Source: Dehalococcoidia bacterium (lineage in GTDB: Bacteria > Chloroflexota > Dehalococcoidia > Lucifugimonadales > Australimonadaceae). Taken from it: a stretch of 64,000 nt of DNA. Every line of letters begins with the position of its first letter. Positions within the stretch are counted from its first letter, which is position 1. The position numbers and the translations under genes were made by a program. The notes below the pieces were generated by a model, which saw only the letters and a program-made list of their open reading frames with translations, made no database searches and was not told the origin of the DNA. Where the stretch lies: NCBI GenBank assembly GCA_022820645.1, contig JAJEFD010000013.1, positions 197,308-261,307 on the forward strand, in the 5' to 3' direction. Positions 26,061-35,980 of the stretch are shown here, in pieces.

Positions 26061-27509
26061 CTAGAGGAAGGGGGCGAGGACGCCGACGGCGGCGCCTGCG
26101 GCGTCCATGAGCGGGGCGGGGTAGACGCCCACGAACACGGTGCCCGCGAAGAGGAACCAGACCGGCACGGAAGCGGCTATCGGCAGGCGCAGGCGCCCGG
26201 TCTCGGCTGCGTCGCCCACGTACATCTCGCGCACGATGCGCAGGTAGTAGTAGAGCGAGACGAGGCTGTTCACGACGGCGACCACCATGAGCCAGAAGAG
26301 CCCGCCCTCGACGGCGGAGGTGAAGAGGAGGAACTTCGTTACGAAGCCCGCGAAGATGGGCAGGCCCGCGAGCGAGAACATCGCCGAAGCCATGACCATC
26401 GCAAGGAACGGCGACCGCGACGCCAACCCGGCGTAGTCCGCGATGCGCTCCCTGCCGGTCTTCGCCTCGACGGCGATCACCACCGCGAACGCGGCGAGGT
26501 TCGTGAACGAATAGCCCGCGATGTGCAGCAGCGCGGCCCGCGCGCCGGACTCGTTGAGCGCGATGATGCCGATCAGGACGAAGCCCACCTGGGCAACGCT
26601 GCTGTAGGCCAGCAGCCGCTTGATGTTGTCCTGCACCAGCGCGGTGAACGTTCCCACGGTCATCGTCAGCGCCGCGAGGATCGCCAGCGCCAACTGCCAC
26701 TCATCCAGCGTCGCCCTCCCGGCTTCGGCGAGGAAGCGCAGCGTGAGCGCGAACGCAGCCGCCTTGGAGAGCACGGAGACCAGCGCGGTGACCGGCGTGG
26801 GCGCGCCCTCGTAGACGTCCGGCGCCCAGAGGTGGAACGGCGCCATGGAGAGTTTGAAGCCGAGCCCGGCCACGAACATGGCCAGCCCCAGCGCAACCGT
26901 CGGGCCGAACACCGCCTCCAGGAGCAGTTCCGAACGCCGGAAGCCCGTCTCTCCGATCGCGCCGTAGATCAGCGCGATGCCGAAGAGCATGACCGCGGAC
27001 GAAATCGCGCCCAGCAGGATGTACTTCACCGCGGCCTCGCCGGAGCGCGAGTCGCCCCGGCTCAACGCGACCAGCACGTAGAGGCAGAACGCCAGCAGTT
27101 CGATGGCGATGTAGGCGGTCAGCAGCTCCGCCGCTCCCGCCATGAGAACGGCGCCCAGCACCGCGAACACGATGAGCGCGTAGAACTCCCCTGTGTGCCG
27201 GATGCGGGTGTGGACGTACTCCATGGAGATGAGCACGACCACGGCCCCGATGGCCATCGCCAGCGCTTTGAACAAGAGCGCGTAGCGGTCGACGTAGATG
27301 AGGTGCTCGTACAGGATCTCGTGCGTGTCCCACTGCATCCAGAGCGTGACGGCGAACGTCACCGCCAGTCCCAGGACCGTGAGCGCGGCCAGAACGGCGT
27401 TCTTCGCGCCGCGCGACGCCCACGGGACCGTGAAGTCCACGACCAGCACCAGCACGCCAAGCCCGGCGAGCATGAACTCTGGAATGAGGAGTGTGAAGTC
27501 CACCTGCAT
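26061..27509 (-). CDS. nuoN: NADH-quinone oxidoreductase subunit N
   Basis: This 482-residue proton-pumping antiporter-like subunit of complex I has about 14 membrane helices. Seen are the conserved helix with KAAAFALTLRFL, the loop APFHLWAPDVYEGAPTPVTA and the lysine helix KRLLAYSSVAQVGF. ATG 27509 (MQVDFTLLIPEF) is chosen, since upstream frame is antisense to nuoM. It is the last gene of the nuo cluster, 2 bases after nuoM. Its 3' end is duplicated at 23729-23860. Confidence 0.95.
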   Translation of the reverse strand: MQVDFTLLIPEFMLAGLGVLVLVVDFTVPWASRGAKNAVLAALTVLGLAVTFAVTLWMQWDTHEILYEHLIYVDRYALLFKALAMAIGAVVVLISMEYVHTRIRHTGEFYALIVFAVLGAVLMAGAAELLTAYIAIELLAFCLYVLVALSRGDSRSGEAAVKYILLGAISSAVMLFGIALIYGAIGETGFRRSELLLEAVFGPTVALGLAMFVAGLGFKLSMAPFHLWAPDVYEGAPTPVTALVSVLSKAAAFALTLRFLAEAGRATLDEWQLALAILAALTMTVGTFTALVQDNIKRLLAYSSVAQVGFVLIGIIALNESGARAALLHIAGYSFTNLAAFAVVIAVEAKTGRERIADYAGLASRSPFLAMVMASAMFSLAGLPIFAGFVTKFLLFTSAVEGGLFWLMVVAVVNSLVSLYYYLRIVREMYVGDAAETGRLRLPIAASVPVWFLFAGTVFVGVYPAPLMDAAGAAVGVLAPFL

Positions 27510-27511
27510 CG

Positions 27512-29041
27512 CTACAGCAGACCTCCCACCAAGGCGTCCACACCGGGCAGGGCATCCACACCATGCCTGATCACATCGAGGAACGGAGCGGGCCATATGC
27601 CCACGAGCACCAACGGCACCACGAGCGCGCCTGCTGCCGCTATCTCACGCGGCGTGAGGTCGGGCAGGTCGTCCCACTGGGGGTCACGCTGGCCGAAGAA
27701 GACGCGGGCGACGAGTCTCAGTATGTAGACCGCGGTGAGGGCCGCGCCGAGGATGCCGAGCGCTCCCAGTATGGGCTGTTCGTGGAACGCGCCGATGAAC
27801 ACCAGCACCTCGGCGATGAAGCCGCTCAGTCCCGGGAGGCCGAGCGACGTGAGGCCCGCTATCACGAAGAAGGCAGTCGTCCAGCCCATCTTCGAGGCGA
27901 GCCCGTTCAGGATGAGCGTGTCGCGCGTGTGCGCGCGCTCGTAGATCGCTCCGACGACGGCGAAGAAGAGGGCGGTCATGATGCCGTGGGAGAACATCTG
28001 GAGCGTCGCGCCCGTGAGCCCGATGCTGTTCAGCGTCGCTATCCCCATGATGACGTAGCCCATGTGGCTCACGCTGGAGTAGCCGACGACGTACTTCAGG
28101 TCCGTCTGCGCCATCGCCGATACCGCGCCGTAGACCACGTTCACGGTGCCCAGGATGAAGAGCACGAGCGCCCACGCCTCCATGCCCTCCGGCAGCAGCG
28201 TCATGCCGACGCGGATGATGCCGAACGCGCCCAGCTTCATCAGCACACCGGCGTGCAGCATGCTCACGGAGGTCGGCGCGGCGACGTGGCCGTCCGGCGA
28301 CCACGTGTGGAAGGGCCAGAGGCCGGCCAGCAGGCCGAAGCCCACCATCACGAGCGGGAACAACGTCTTCTGCGCGCCGGAGGACAGTCCGCCGTCCTGC
28401 ACCGCATCGCGGAGCCGGAGGATGTCGAAGGTGCCTATGTCCACCCAGACGTAGATGGCGATGATGCCTATCCAGACGAGGACGCTCGCCGCGACGATCA
28501 TGAGCACGAGCTTCAGCGCGCCGTACTCCTTGGTCCGCGCGAAGTCGGCGAACGTGGAACTGGAGCCCCACACCGCGATGAGGAGGAACATCGGCACGAT
28601 GGCCAGCTCGTAGAAGAAGAAGAAAAAGAACAGGTCTATGGACACGAACGTGCCGTAGACGCCCGCGATGAGCACGAACAGCAGGATGTAGTAGTTCTTC
28701 GCGTCCCTGTCCACGTTCGCGGCGATCACGGAGCCGGTGAGCGCCACGATGCCCGTGAGCAGGACCATCGGGGCGGCGATACCGTCCACGCCCAGCCGGA
28801 AATCTATCCCCACGGACTCGAGCCACGTGTAGACCTTGATCATCTGGAAGGTGTCGGCGCCCGCCGAATAGTCGAAGGCTATGAACACCCAGGCCGAGCC
28901 GATCATAAGCAGCGCACCCGACCCGACGCCGACCCAGCGCGCAGCCAACCGCCATGCCGCGGGAAGCGCGACGAGCACCACCGCGGTGAGCATCGGCAGG
29001 TAGATGAGCCACTCGAGGATGTGCCGCTCCGCGAAGCTCAT
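27512..29041 (-). CDS. nuoM: NADH-quinone oxidoreductase subunit M
   Basis: This 509-residue antiporter-like subunit has the key motifs FFFFFFYELAIVPMFLLIAVWG, LKLVLMIV, the helix FGLLAGLWPFHTWSPDGHVAAPTSVS and LKYVVGYSSVSHMGYV. It pumps protons in the membrane arm of complex I. ATG 29041 overlaps the nuoL stop (ATGA). The open frame upstream of this ATG is antisense to nuoL. Confidence 0.95.
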   Translation of the reverse strand: MSFAERHILEWLIYLPMLTAVVLVALPAAWRLAARWVGVGSGALLMIGSAWVFIAFDYSAGADTFQMIKVYTWLESVGIDFRLGVDGIAAPMVLLTGIVALTGSVIAANVDRDAKNYYILLFVLIAGVYGTFVSIDLFFFFFFYELAIVPMFLLIAVWGSSSTFADFARTKEYGALKLVLMIVAASVLVWIGIIAIYVWVDIGTFDILRLRDAVQDGGLSSGAQKTLFPLVMVGFGLLAGLWPFHTWSPDGHVAAPTSVSMLHAGVLMKLGAFGIIRVGMTLLPEGMEAWALVLFILGTVNVVYGAVSAMAQTDLKYVVGYSSVSHMGYVIMGIATLNSIGLTGATLQMFSHGIMTALFFAVVGAIYERAHTRDTLILNGLASKMGWTTAFFVIAGLTSLGLPGLSGFIAEVLVFIGAFHEQPILGALGILGAALTAVYILRLVARVFFGQRDPQWDDLPDLTPREIAAAGALVVPLVLVGIWPAPFLDVIRHGVDALPGVDALVGGLL

Positions 29042-30921
29042 CCAGTCACGCTCCGAATCCAGAGCAGCGCTCCCAGAATGGCAACGCCCACGACTATGCC
29101 AAGACCGTAGTCCGCGAAGAGACCCGTGACGTGGTACCGCAGACGGCGGCCCGCTTCGACCGCGCTCAGGCCGGGGCCGTTCACGCCGACGTCGTTGACC
29201 ACCTTGCGGTCGAACAGGGCCAGGAACGCGCTCACCCTGAGCACGACGCGGTCGATCGTCCACTGGTAGGCGTGGTCCATGTAGAAGCGGTTCGCCACGA
29301 CGTCGTGCGCGCGGGCGAACCGCTCGCGAAGCGCGTCGACGCGCGACGTGTCCTCGTCTCCGTACAGGGCATAGGCCAACGCGAGCCCGCCGAGCGCAAG
29401 CACGACGCTCGCGACGAGCCATACGGGGACGACCTCGAAGGCGTGGGGTTTGTCACCCGGAGCGACGAGGAACGTGCCGATGCCCTCGTAGCCGATGGGG
29501 AGAGCGATGAAGCCCGTCACGACGGCGAGCACCGCAAGGAGCGCGAGCGGCCACGCCATGATGCGCGGCGACTCGTGGACGCCGTCGTTCTCCGGCTTCA
29601 GTTTCCCGAAGAAGACGACGAGCACGGCGCGACCCATGTAGAGCGCGCTCAGGACGATGGCGACGAGGAAGAGGACGACGAACACCGGGTTCAGGCCGCC
29701 GGCGACGGCCAGCAGGATCTCGTCCTTACTCCAGAACGCGTTGAGCGGCGGGATGCCGGCCAGCGCCAGCGCGCCGACGGTGAACGCGGCAGAGGTGACG
29801 GGCATCCGCTTCCGCAGTCCGCCCATCTTCCGGATGTCCGTCTCGTCGTGCGCGGCGTGCATGATGGAGCCGGCGGAGAGGAAGAGCATCGCCTTCGCCA
29901 CACCGTGCATGAGCAGGTGGAAGATGGCCGCCGTGTAGCCGCCCGCGCCGAGCGCGAGCATCATGAACCCCAGGTGGCTCATCGTGGAGTAGGCGAGGAT
30001 GCGCTTCAGGTCCGTCATGACCAGCGCCATCGCCGCGCCCATGAGCGCCGTCACAATGCCGATGGCAGCGATCGCCAGCTGCGCGCTCTCCACGGCATCG
30101 AACAGCGGGAAGAGGCGCGCTACGAGGAACACGCCCGCCGTCACCATCGTCGCCGCGTGGATCAACGCGCTCACGGGCGTCGGGCCTTCCATCGCGTCGG
30201 GCAGCCACACGTGCAGCGGGAACTGCGCCGACTTGCCCATCGCCCCGAAGAAGACGAGGAACGCGCTGGCGGTGACGACCGCCTGGTTCACGCCCGGGTC
30301 GCCGAGCGAGTTCATGATCTCGATGACGTCGACCGTGCCGAACTCGACGATGAGCAGGACGACGCCGATGAGGAGGCCGACGTCGCCTATCCTCGTGGTG
30401 ACGAACGCCTTCTTCGCAGCCTCTGCCGCCGAGCGGCGCTCGAACCAGAATCCGATGAGCAGGTAGGAGCAGAGGCCCACCAGCTCCCAGGCGACGTAGA
30501 GCAGCAGGAGGTTGTCCGCCAGCACCAGCATCAGCATGCTCGCGCTGAACAGGGAGTGCACGGCGAAGTACCAGCCGACGCGCGGGTCGTCGGCGTTCCC
30601 GTGGCGCATGTACCCGAGCGAGTAGACCTGCACAATCACCGACACGAACGTGATGAGTGCGAGCATCACTATCGTCAACGGGTCGACGATGATGCCCCAG
30701 CCCACTTCGAGCGGCCCTGCGCTGAACCAGTCCCGCGGGAAGTGGTGCTCGCCTACGCCCTTGTCCAGCATGTCGAACAGCACCGGCCAGACCGCGACGA
30801 ACGCGGCGATGATCGCCAGCACCGAAAGGTGCTTGCCCTGACCGGGCAGGTACTTCCGGAAGAGCGCAAGGAACGCGAACGCTCCGAAACCGAACACGGG
30901 GATGAGCCAAGCCTGTTCCAC
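29038..30921 (-). CDS. nuoL: NADH-quinone oxidoreductase subunit L
   Basis: This 627-residue subunit is the outermost proton channel of complex I. It contains LLLLYVAWELVGLCSYLLIGFW, the glutamate/lysine channel motif SAQFPLHVWLPDAMEGPTPVSALIHAATMVTAGVFL, and KRILAYSTMSHLGFM. The C-terminal lateral helix region follows with VNDVGVNGPGL. It starts 2 bases after nuoK and overlaps nuoM by 4 bases. Confidence 0.95.
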   Translation of the reverse strand: MEQAWLIPVFGFGAFAFLALFRKYLPGQGKHLSVLAIIAAFVAVWPVLFDMLDKGVGEHHFPRDWFSAGPLEVGWGIIVDPLTIVMLALITFVSVIVQVYSLGYMRHGNADDPRVGWYFAVHSLFSASMLMLVLADNLLLLYVAWELVGLCSYLLIGFWFERRSAAEAAKKAFVTTRIGDVGLLIGVVLLIVEFGTVDVIEIMNSLGDPGVNQAVVTASAFLVFFGAMGKSAQFPLHVWLPDAMEGPTPVSALIHAATMVTAGVFLVARLFPLFDAVESAQLAIAAIGIVTALMGAAMALVMTDLKRILAYSTMSHLGFMMLALGAGGYTAAIFHLLMHGVAKAMLFLSAGSIMHAAHDETDIRKMGGLRKRMPVTSAAFTVGALALAGIPPLNAFWSKDEILLAVAGGLNPVFVVLFLVAIVLSALYMGRAVLVVFFGKLKPENDGVHESPRIMAWPLALLAVLAVVTGFIALPIGYEGIGTFLVAPGDKPHAFEVVPVWLVASVVLALGGLALAYALYGDEDTSRVDALRERFARAHDVVANRFYMDHAYQWTIDRVVLRVSAFLALFDRKVVNDVGVNGPGLSAVEAGRRLRYHVTGLFADYGLGIVVGVAILGALLWIRSVTG

Positions 30922-30923
30922 GC

Positions 30924-31229
30924 CTAGCCCCTCATCACGTCGATCTCATCCATATTCACGCCGCCCCTGCTCCTGAACAGCCGCATCACGATGGCCAGCG
31001 CGAGGCCGACCTCCGCCGCAGCGATGGTGATGACAAACACGGCTATCACCTGCCCCGTGGACGTGCCGAAGCCGCTGAACGCCCCGAACGCCACCAGTTG
31101 GAGGTTGACCGCGTTGAGCATGAGCTCGATGGACATGAGCACGAGGACGGCGCTGCGCCTCGCCAGCACGCCGTACAGACCGATGCAGAAGATGGCCGCG
31201 CTCAGCAACTGGAAGTGGAGCAGCGTCAT
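30924..31229 (-). CDS. nuoK: NADH-quinone oxidoreductase subunit K
   Basis: This 101-residue three-helix subunit contains VLVLMSIELMLNAVNLQLVAF, with the conserved channel glutamate, and TIAAAEVGLALAIVM with a second one. It belongs to the membrane arm and couples quinone reduction to proton transfer. It overlaps nuoJ by 4 bases and ends 2 bases before nuoL. Confidence 0.95.
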   Translation of the reverse strand: MTLLHFQLLSAAIFCIGLYGVLARRSAVLVLMSIELMLNAVNLQLVAFGAFSGFGTSTGQVIAVFVITIAAAEVGLALAIVMRLFRSRGGVNMDEIDVMRG

Positions 31230-31813
31230 ACGCCCCTCCGGCGGCGCTCCGCCCGCCTGCGGCTGCCCCGGCGCACAGGCTCCTGCGCGTCGTCAGGCTC
31301 GTCGTCTTCCGGCAGCGTCTCGTCCTCCTCGCGCCCCGCGCGGCCTATCACCACCGCGCCGATGAGCGCAACGAGCAGCACCAGCGATGCTATCTCGAAC
31401 GGGACCGCCCACGCCGCGAACAGGTCCTCCGCAAGCGTCCGGAACGGAACCGCCTGCCGCGTGTTGGTGTTGAACTGCTCCGCGTCGGCCACGAAGACCG
31501 CCGTCATCAGGCCGAAGAGGAGAGCGGCGGCCACTGCCGCGAACGGGCGCCGGCGCGTCTCGGTCTCGCCCTCGTATTCGCCCGAGCGCGTCAGCATCAG
31601 TGCGAACAGGATGACGATGATGATGGCGCCGCCGTAGATGAGCAGCTGCACGAGCGCCAGGAACTCAGCGTAGAGCAGTACGAACAGCCCGGCGACTCCG
31701 GCCAGCGCCGCGAGCAGGAAGAGCGCCGCGTGGACGATGTTGCGCGTGGCGACAACGCCGAACGAGGCGAAGAGCGTGAGCGTGGCCGCAGCGTAGAAGA
31801 GAACGAGACCCAC
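31226..31813 (-). CDS. nuoJ: NADH-quinone oxidoreductase subunit J
   Basis: This 195-residue subunit has five membrane helices, starting GLVLFYAAATLTLFASFGVV and including LVQLLIYGGAIIIVILFALML with the conserved tyrosine/glycine pi-bulge helix. The cytoplasmic tail after the last helix (GRAGREEDETLPEDDEP and an Arg-rich end) is unusually long and charged. It sits 2 bases after nuoI and overlaps nuoK by 4 bases. Confidence 0.92.
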   Translation of the reverse strand: MGLVLFYAAATLTLFASFGVVATRNIVHAALFLLAALAGVAGLFVLLYAEFLALVQLLIYGGAIIIVILFALMLTRSGEYEGETETRRRPFAAVAAALLFGLMTAVFVADAEQFNTNTRQAVPFRTLAEDLFAAWAVPFEIASLVLLVALIGAVVIGRAGREEDETLPEDDEPDDAQEPVRRGSRRRAERRRRGV

Positions 31814-31815
31814 GC

Positions 31816-32388
31816 CTACTCCCCACCCTCTGTTGTTTCTTCCGTCGCGGCGTCCCCCGCGGGAGCCTCCCTAGCCGCAGCAGCGGCAGCCCTCTTCGCG
31901 AGCGCAACTTCGGCGACGTTCTTCTCGGCGTTCGCCGGAGTCCACCCGCTCATGTTCACGTACCGCCGCCCCAGATCCAGCAGCAGCGTCAGGTCGGCGC
32001 GCGAGCCGGTGCGCGCGTAGCTCGCAAGCTCATGCTCGTACGACATCTCGATGGCGTCGAACGAGCAGACGTCCACGCAGATGCCGCAGAGGATGCAACG
32101 GTTCAGGTTGATCTCGAACTCGTTGATGATCTTGCGGCGGTGGCTCGTGCCGTCGGCGAATTTCGGGTTGTCGTGCATCTGCGCGGACATGCACTGCGTC
32201 GGGCATTCGCGCACGCAGACCATGCAGCCGGTGCAGAACGGTTCGTCGGCCGTGTCGTCCATGAGGAGGGCAGGGAAGCCCATGTAGCGTTGCTGCACGG
32301 GCAGATGCTGCTCCGGGTAGTGCGCGGTGACGGGCCGTTTCAGCAGCCAGCGCGCCGTCGTCAGTAGTCCTTTGAACGTTCCTATCAT
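31816..32388 (-). CDS. nuoI: NADH-quinone oxidoreductase subunit I (two [4Fe-4S])
   Basis: This 190-residue ferredoxin-like subunit carries two cluster motifs, CTGCMVCVRECPTQC and CILCGICVDVCSFDA, for clusters N6a and N6b that lead electrons to N2. The C-terminal tail is rich in Ala and Glu and looks disordered. ATG 32388 overlaps the nuoH stop. The upstream open frame belongs to antisense of nuoH. Confidence 0.95.
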   Translation of the reverse strand: MIGTFKGLLTTARWLLKRPVTAHYPEQHLPVQQRYMGFPALLMDDTADEPFCTGCMVCVRECPTQCMSAQMHDNPKFADGTSHRRKIINEFEINLNRCILCGICVDVCSFDAIEMSYEHELASYARTGSRADLTLLLDLGRRYVNMSGWTPANAEKNVAEVALAKRAAAAAAREAPAGDAATEETTEGGE

Positions 32389-33641
32389 GCCTGTTGACTC
32401 TCCGGCGCCGGTCTGCGCCTGCTCGGCTGCACGGCAACGGCACGCTGCGCGTAGCGCTCCGCCGTAGCGACCGCGTCCCTGCGCTGCAGGCGCAGCTGCA
32501 CCCACGCGGCAACAGCCAGAGCCGCCAGCGACATCACTGTCAGCGTCCAGGTCGGCCAGCCGTAGAAGCGTTGCACCGCGATCAGGATGACGCTGGCGAA
32601 CCCGAGCGGTATGAGCAGTCTCCAGCCAACGTTCATCAACTGGTCTATGCGCAGACGCGGAAGCGTCGCACGCACCCAGAAGATGACGACTGCGAGGAAG
32701 TACGTCTTGCCGAGGAAGACCGCCACAGCGGGCACCTGGTCCACCTCGCCGAACGGCCACACCCAGCCGCCCAGGAAGAGCAGCGCGCCCAGCGCCGCGA
32801 CCACGAACGTGTTGACGTACTCCGCAAGGAAGAATATCGCCCAGTGGGCACCACTGTACTCGACGAACGGCCCGCCGACGACCTCCGACTCCGCGAAGTA
32901 GATGTCGAACGGCGTCCTGCCGACCTCGGCGAGCCCCGATATGAAGAAGACAGCGAACGCCAGCGGCAACAGCGCGATGTACGGCACGGTCGCCTGGGCG
33001 TCCACGATGTCCGTGAACCGCATCGAGTCCGCGACCATCACGACGCTCAGGACGCCGAGGATGAGCGGTATCTCATAGCTGACCAGCTGGGCGGCGGAGC
33101 GGAAGCCGCCGAGGATGGCGTATTTGCTGTTGGAGCTCCACCCGGCCAGTATCAGCCCGACGATGCTGAGCACCGAGACCGCGATGAAGAAGAAGACGCC
33201 GAGGTCCAGGCTCCGCACCACCAGATCCTCAGACAGCGGGATGGTGAGCCAGACGACGAAGCTCGGCACGAACACCAGCAGGGGCGCCACGTAGAAGATG
33301 GCCTTCGACGAGGAGCCCGGCGAAACGTCTTCCTTCATCAGCAGCTTGATGCCGTCCGCCACCACCTGCAGCAGCCCGAACGGGCCGACGCGCGTCGGGC
33401 CGACACGACCCTGCATCCGGCCCAGCTGCTTACGCTCCAACCAGACCAGCGAGATGCCGAGCGTCGTGATGAGCGTCAGCAGCGCGAACAGCGCGATGAC
33501 GATCTTGCCCACCGTGAGGGCGGTCACATTGTCGTCCGGTTCGCCCAGCAGCGCCAGCGCGAGGGTGAAGACCGCGACGAGCACCCCGACCCCCACGAGC
33601 AGCACGACCGCTATCGCGAGCTGAACGGGCTTCGACCTCAT
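32385..33641 (-). CDS. nuoH: NADH-quinone oxidoreductase subunit H
   Basis: This 418-residue membrane subunit forms part of the quinone chamber. Seen are the loop GRMQGRVGPTRVGPFGLLQVVADGIKLL and the acidic loop LAEVGRTPFDIYFAESEVVGG (with Glu/Asp of the E-channel). LPRLRIDQLMNVGWRLLIPLG ends the conserved part. The first 20 residues and the basic C-terminal tail (PSRRRPAPESQQA) are lineage-specific. Both ends overlap neighbours by 4 bases. Confidence 0.95.
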   Translation of the reverse strand: MRSKPVQLAIAVVLLVGVGVLVAVFTLALALLGEPDDNVTALTVGKIVIALFALLTLITTLGISLVWLERKQLGRMQGRVGPTRVGPFGLLQVVADGIKLLMKEDVSPGSSSKAIFYVAPLLVFVPSFVVWLTIPLSEDLVVRSLDLGVFFFIAVSVLSIVGLILAGWSSNSKYAILGGFRSAAQLVSYEIPLILGVLSVVMVADSMRFTDIVDAQATVPYIALLPLAFAVFFISGLAEVGRTPFDIYFAESEVVGGPFVEYSGAHWAIFFLAEYVNTFVVAALGALLFLGGWVWPFGEVDQVPAVAVFLGKTYFLAVVIFWVRATLPRLRIDQLMNVGWRLLIPLGFASVILIAVQRFYGWPTWTLTVMSLAALAVAAWVQLRLQRRDAVATAERYAQRAVAVQPSRRRPAPESQQA

Positions 33642-34765
33642 CGATCCACCTCGCCCAGCACGATGTCCAGCGAGCCCAGGATGGCGACCGCATCGGCGAT
33701 GTACGCGTCGCGCATCATCGGGCGCAGGGACACGAGGTTGCAGAAGGACGGCGGGCGCACCTTGACGCGGTACGGCTTATCGGTGCCGTCGCTCACGAGG
33801 AAGACGCCGATGTCGCCGCGCGGGTTCTCACCGTGCACGTACACCTCGCCCTTCGGCGGGCGGGCGATGCGCCGCATCTGCGCCATCACCGGCCCCTCCT
33901 CCATCTGGTCGAGGCACTGCCTGATCATGGAGAGGGACTCGTAGCACTCCAGCACGCGCATGTAGTACCTGTCCCAGCAGTCGCCGTTCTCGCCCACGGG
34001 CACCCTGTAGGAGAGGTAAGGGTAGACCTCGTACGGGTAGTCCTTGCGGACGTCATACGCGAGGCCGCTGGCGCGCAGGGACGGGCCGGTCAGGCCGCAG
34101 GAGAGAGCCGTGGGGAGGTCTATCACGCCTACCCCGCGCGTCCGCGCGAGGAAGACCTCGTTGAACGTCAGCAGACGGTCGCACTCCTGTACGCCGCGCT
34201 CCACGTCGTCCAGCAGCGCACGCACGCGCGGGACGAAGTCCGGCGGCACGTCCTCCTTCACCCCGCCGATGCGGATGAAGTTGTGCATCATGCGCGCGCC
34301 GGTGACGGACTCGAACATGTTCTGGATGCGCTCGCGCTCCCGGAACCCGTACATGATGGGCGTCATCGCCCCCAGGTCGATGGCGTAGGTGCCGATGAAG
34401 AGGAGGTGGCTGGCGAGCCGGTTCAGCTCCGCCAGGATGACGCGTATGTACTGCCCGCGCTCCGGCGGCTCGATGCCCATGAGCCGCTCGGCGGCGCGGC
34501 AGAAGATCAGCTCGTTGTTCAGGTTCGAGACATAATCGAGGCGGTCGAACAGCGTAACGACCTGGCCGTAGCTCTCGTTCTCAGCGAGTTTCTCGGAACC
34601 GCGGTGCAGGTAGCCGATGTGGGGCGTCACGTCCACGACGCGCTCGCCGTCCACCGTCAGCACCATGCGGAACACGCCGTGGGTCGCCGGATGCTGCGGC
34701 CCCATGTTCAGCATCATGTCTACGGTATCGTATGCCTGCTCGGTGGTCACCGTAACGCCTACCAT
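33638..34765 (-). CDS. nuoD: NADH-quinone oxidoreductase subunit D
   Basis: This 375-residue 49-kDa-type subunit has NMGPQHPATHGVFRMVL, which holds the quinone-site His, PHIGYLHRGSEKLAE and, near the end, DIVLGEVDR. It forms the quinone-binding pocket with NuoB. There is no fusion with NuoC, which is a separate gene overlapping by 7 bases. Confidence 0.95.
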   Translation of the reverse strand: MVGVTVTTEQAYDTVDMMLNMGPQHPATHGVFRMVLTVDGERVVDVTPHIGYLHRGSEKLAENESYGQVVTLFDRLDYVSNLNNELIFCRAAERLMGIEPPERGQYIRVILAELNRLASHLLFIGTYAIDLGAMTPIMYGFRERERIQNMFESVTGARMMHNFIRIGGVKEDVPPDFVPRVRALLDDVERGVQECDRLLTFNEVFLARTRGVGVIDLPTALSCGLTGPSLRASGLAYDVRKDYPYEVYPYLSYRVPVGENGDCWDRYYMRVLECYESLSMIRQCLDQMEEGPVMAQMRRIARPPKGEVYVHGENPRGDIGVFLVSDGTDKPYRVKVRPPSFCNLVSLRPMMRDAYIADAVAILGSLDIVLGEVDR

Positions 34766-35310
34766 TCCTCGTAGTCGTGCAGCGGGAAGCTCCGCAGTCC
34801 GGGGTAGCCCTCGAATCCCTCGTACAGGATCAGCGGCGACATGTCGGGGTTCCCATCGAACTCCACGCCGAACAGGTCGTGCGTTTCGCGCTCGTACCAG
34901 CCCGCAGCCTCCCAGACGCCGGTGAGCGAGGCCACGCGCGCCTCGTCGGGAGGAACGTCCACCTTCAGCAGCGCCTTGTGCGCATTCCCCAGCGAGAAGA
35001 GCACGTAGTTCAGCTCGATGCGCTCCTCGTAGTCCACGGCGAACAGGCAGTGGAGCATGTCCATGCGGAGGTTGGGGCTGCGCACGCAGGACTCCACGGC
35101 CCGGGTGAGGTTCTCACGCGCGATACGCACCCACGGCACGTCGTCGCGCCCCCCGGATTCGATCGTCATGTCGCGCAGGGCCAGCCGGAGCGCCCCCGCG
35201 GTGTGCTCGCCACGAGAGTCGAGCACCTCTTCCGCCACCTCGATTGGCGGCCCCCGGTGCGCTGCCGGACGCGGCGCTGCCTGCTCCTCTGCGGGTTGCT
35301 GCTCAGTCAT
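34759..35310 (-). CDS. nuoC: NADH-quinone oxidoreductase subunit C
   Basis: This 183-residue 30-kDa-type subunit ends with the typical sequence: [36 protein letters not shown] and PLHDYEEW. The N-terminus (about 35 residues, rich in Gln, Glu, Ala and Pro) looks disordered. It overlaps nuoB by 8 bases and nuoD by 7 bases. Confidence 0.93.
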   Translation of the reverse strand: MTEQQPAEEQAAPRPAAHRGPPIEVAEEVLDSRGEHTAGALRLALRDMTIESGGRDDVPWVRIARENLTRAVESCVRSPNLRMDMLHCLFAVDYEERIELNYVLFSLGNAHKALLKVDVPPDEARVASLTGVWEAAGWYERETHDLFGVEFDGNPDMSPLILYEGFEGYPGLRSFPLHDYEEW

Positions 35311-35980
35311 CGCTCTCCTCGACGCCGGCCTCGGGAGCCGACTCGGGTTGCGATCCGACGATCACCGGGGCGCTGCGCACGCCTTCTTTCGCGTCGCGTT
35401 TGATCTTCTGTTGCAACTTCACGATGCCGTCCATCAACGCTTCGGGGCGGGGCGGGCAGCCGGGCACGTACACGTCCACCGGCACGAGATGGTCCACGCC
35501 CATGACGACGCTGTAGGAGCGATAGTACGGTCCGCCGCTCGTCGCGCAGGTGCCCATCGCGATCACCCACTTGGGGTCCGGCATCTGCTCGTACAGCAGC
35601 TTGATGGGCTCGGCCATCTTCTTGACCACCGTCCCCGCGACGATCATCACGTCCGACTGGCGGGGCGACGGCCACGTCACGACGCCGAACCGGTCCAAGT
35701 CGTGGTGCGCCATGTGCGTCGAGATCATCTCGATGGCACAGCACGCGAGCCCGAACGTAAGCGTCCAGAGCGAGTTGCTCCTGCCCAGCGCAGCGAGGTC
35801 GTCCAGCCGCGCGGTTACGACACCCGGCGCGGCGTTCCTGATCAGGTTCGGGGCGGGCGAGTTGCCCTTGGCCGTGGAGACGTCGCCGCCTTCGTCCGAG
35901 TCGAAGAAGCGCCCTCCCTGCGGGCGTTCCCACGAGGACGGGCGGAAGACCGGCAGCGCCTGTCCGCGCTCTACCTCCAT
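35303..35980 (-). CDS. nuoB: NADH-quinone oxidoreductase subunit B (cluster N2)
   Basis: This 225-residue subunit binds cluster N2 with the tandem cysteines in GLACCAIEM, then [12 protein letters not shown] and [11 protein letters not shown]. It also has the conserved [20 protein letters not shown]-terminal to the core are about 65 extra residues, rich in charged and polar residues. ATG 35980 is chosen because it sits near the nuoA end; a later start is possible. A C-terminal acidic tail follows the core. Confidence 0.94.
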   Translation of the reverse strand: MEVERGQALPVFRPSSWERPQGGRFFDSDEGGDVSTAKGNSPAPNLIRNAAPGVVTARLDDLAALGRSNSLWTLTFGLACCAIEMISTHMAHHDLDRFGVVTWPSPRQSDVMIVAGTVVKKMAEPIKLLYEQMPDPKWVIAMGTCATSGGPYYRSYSVVMGVDHLVPVDVYVPGCPPRPEALMDGIVKLQQKIKRDAKEGVRSAPVIVGSQPESAPEAGVEESDD

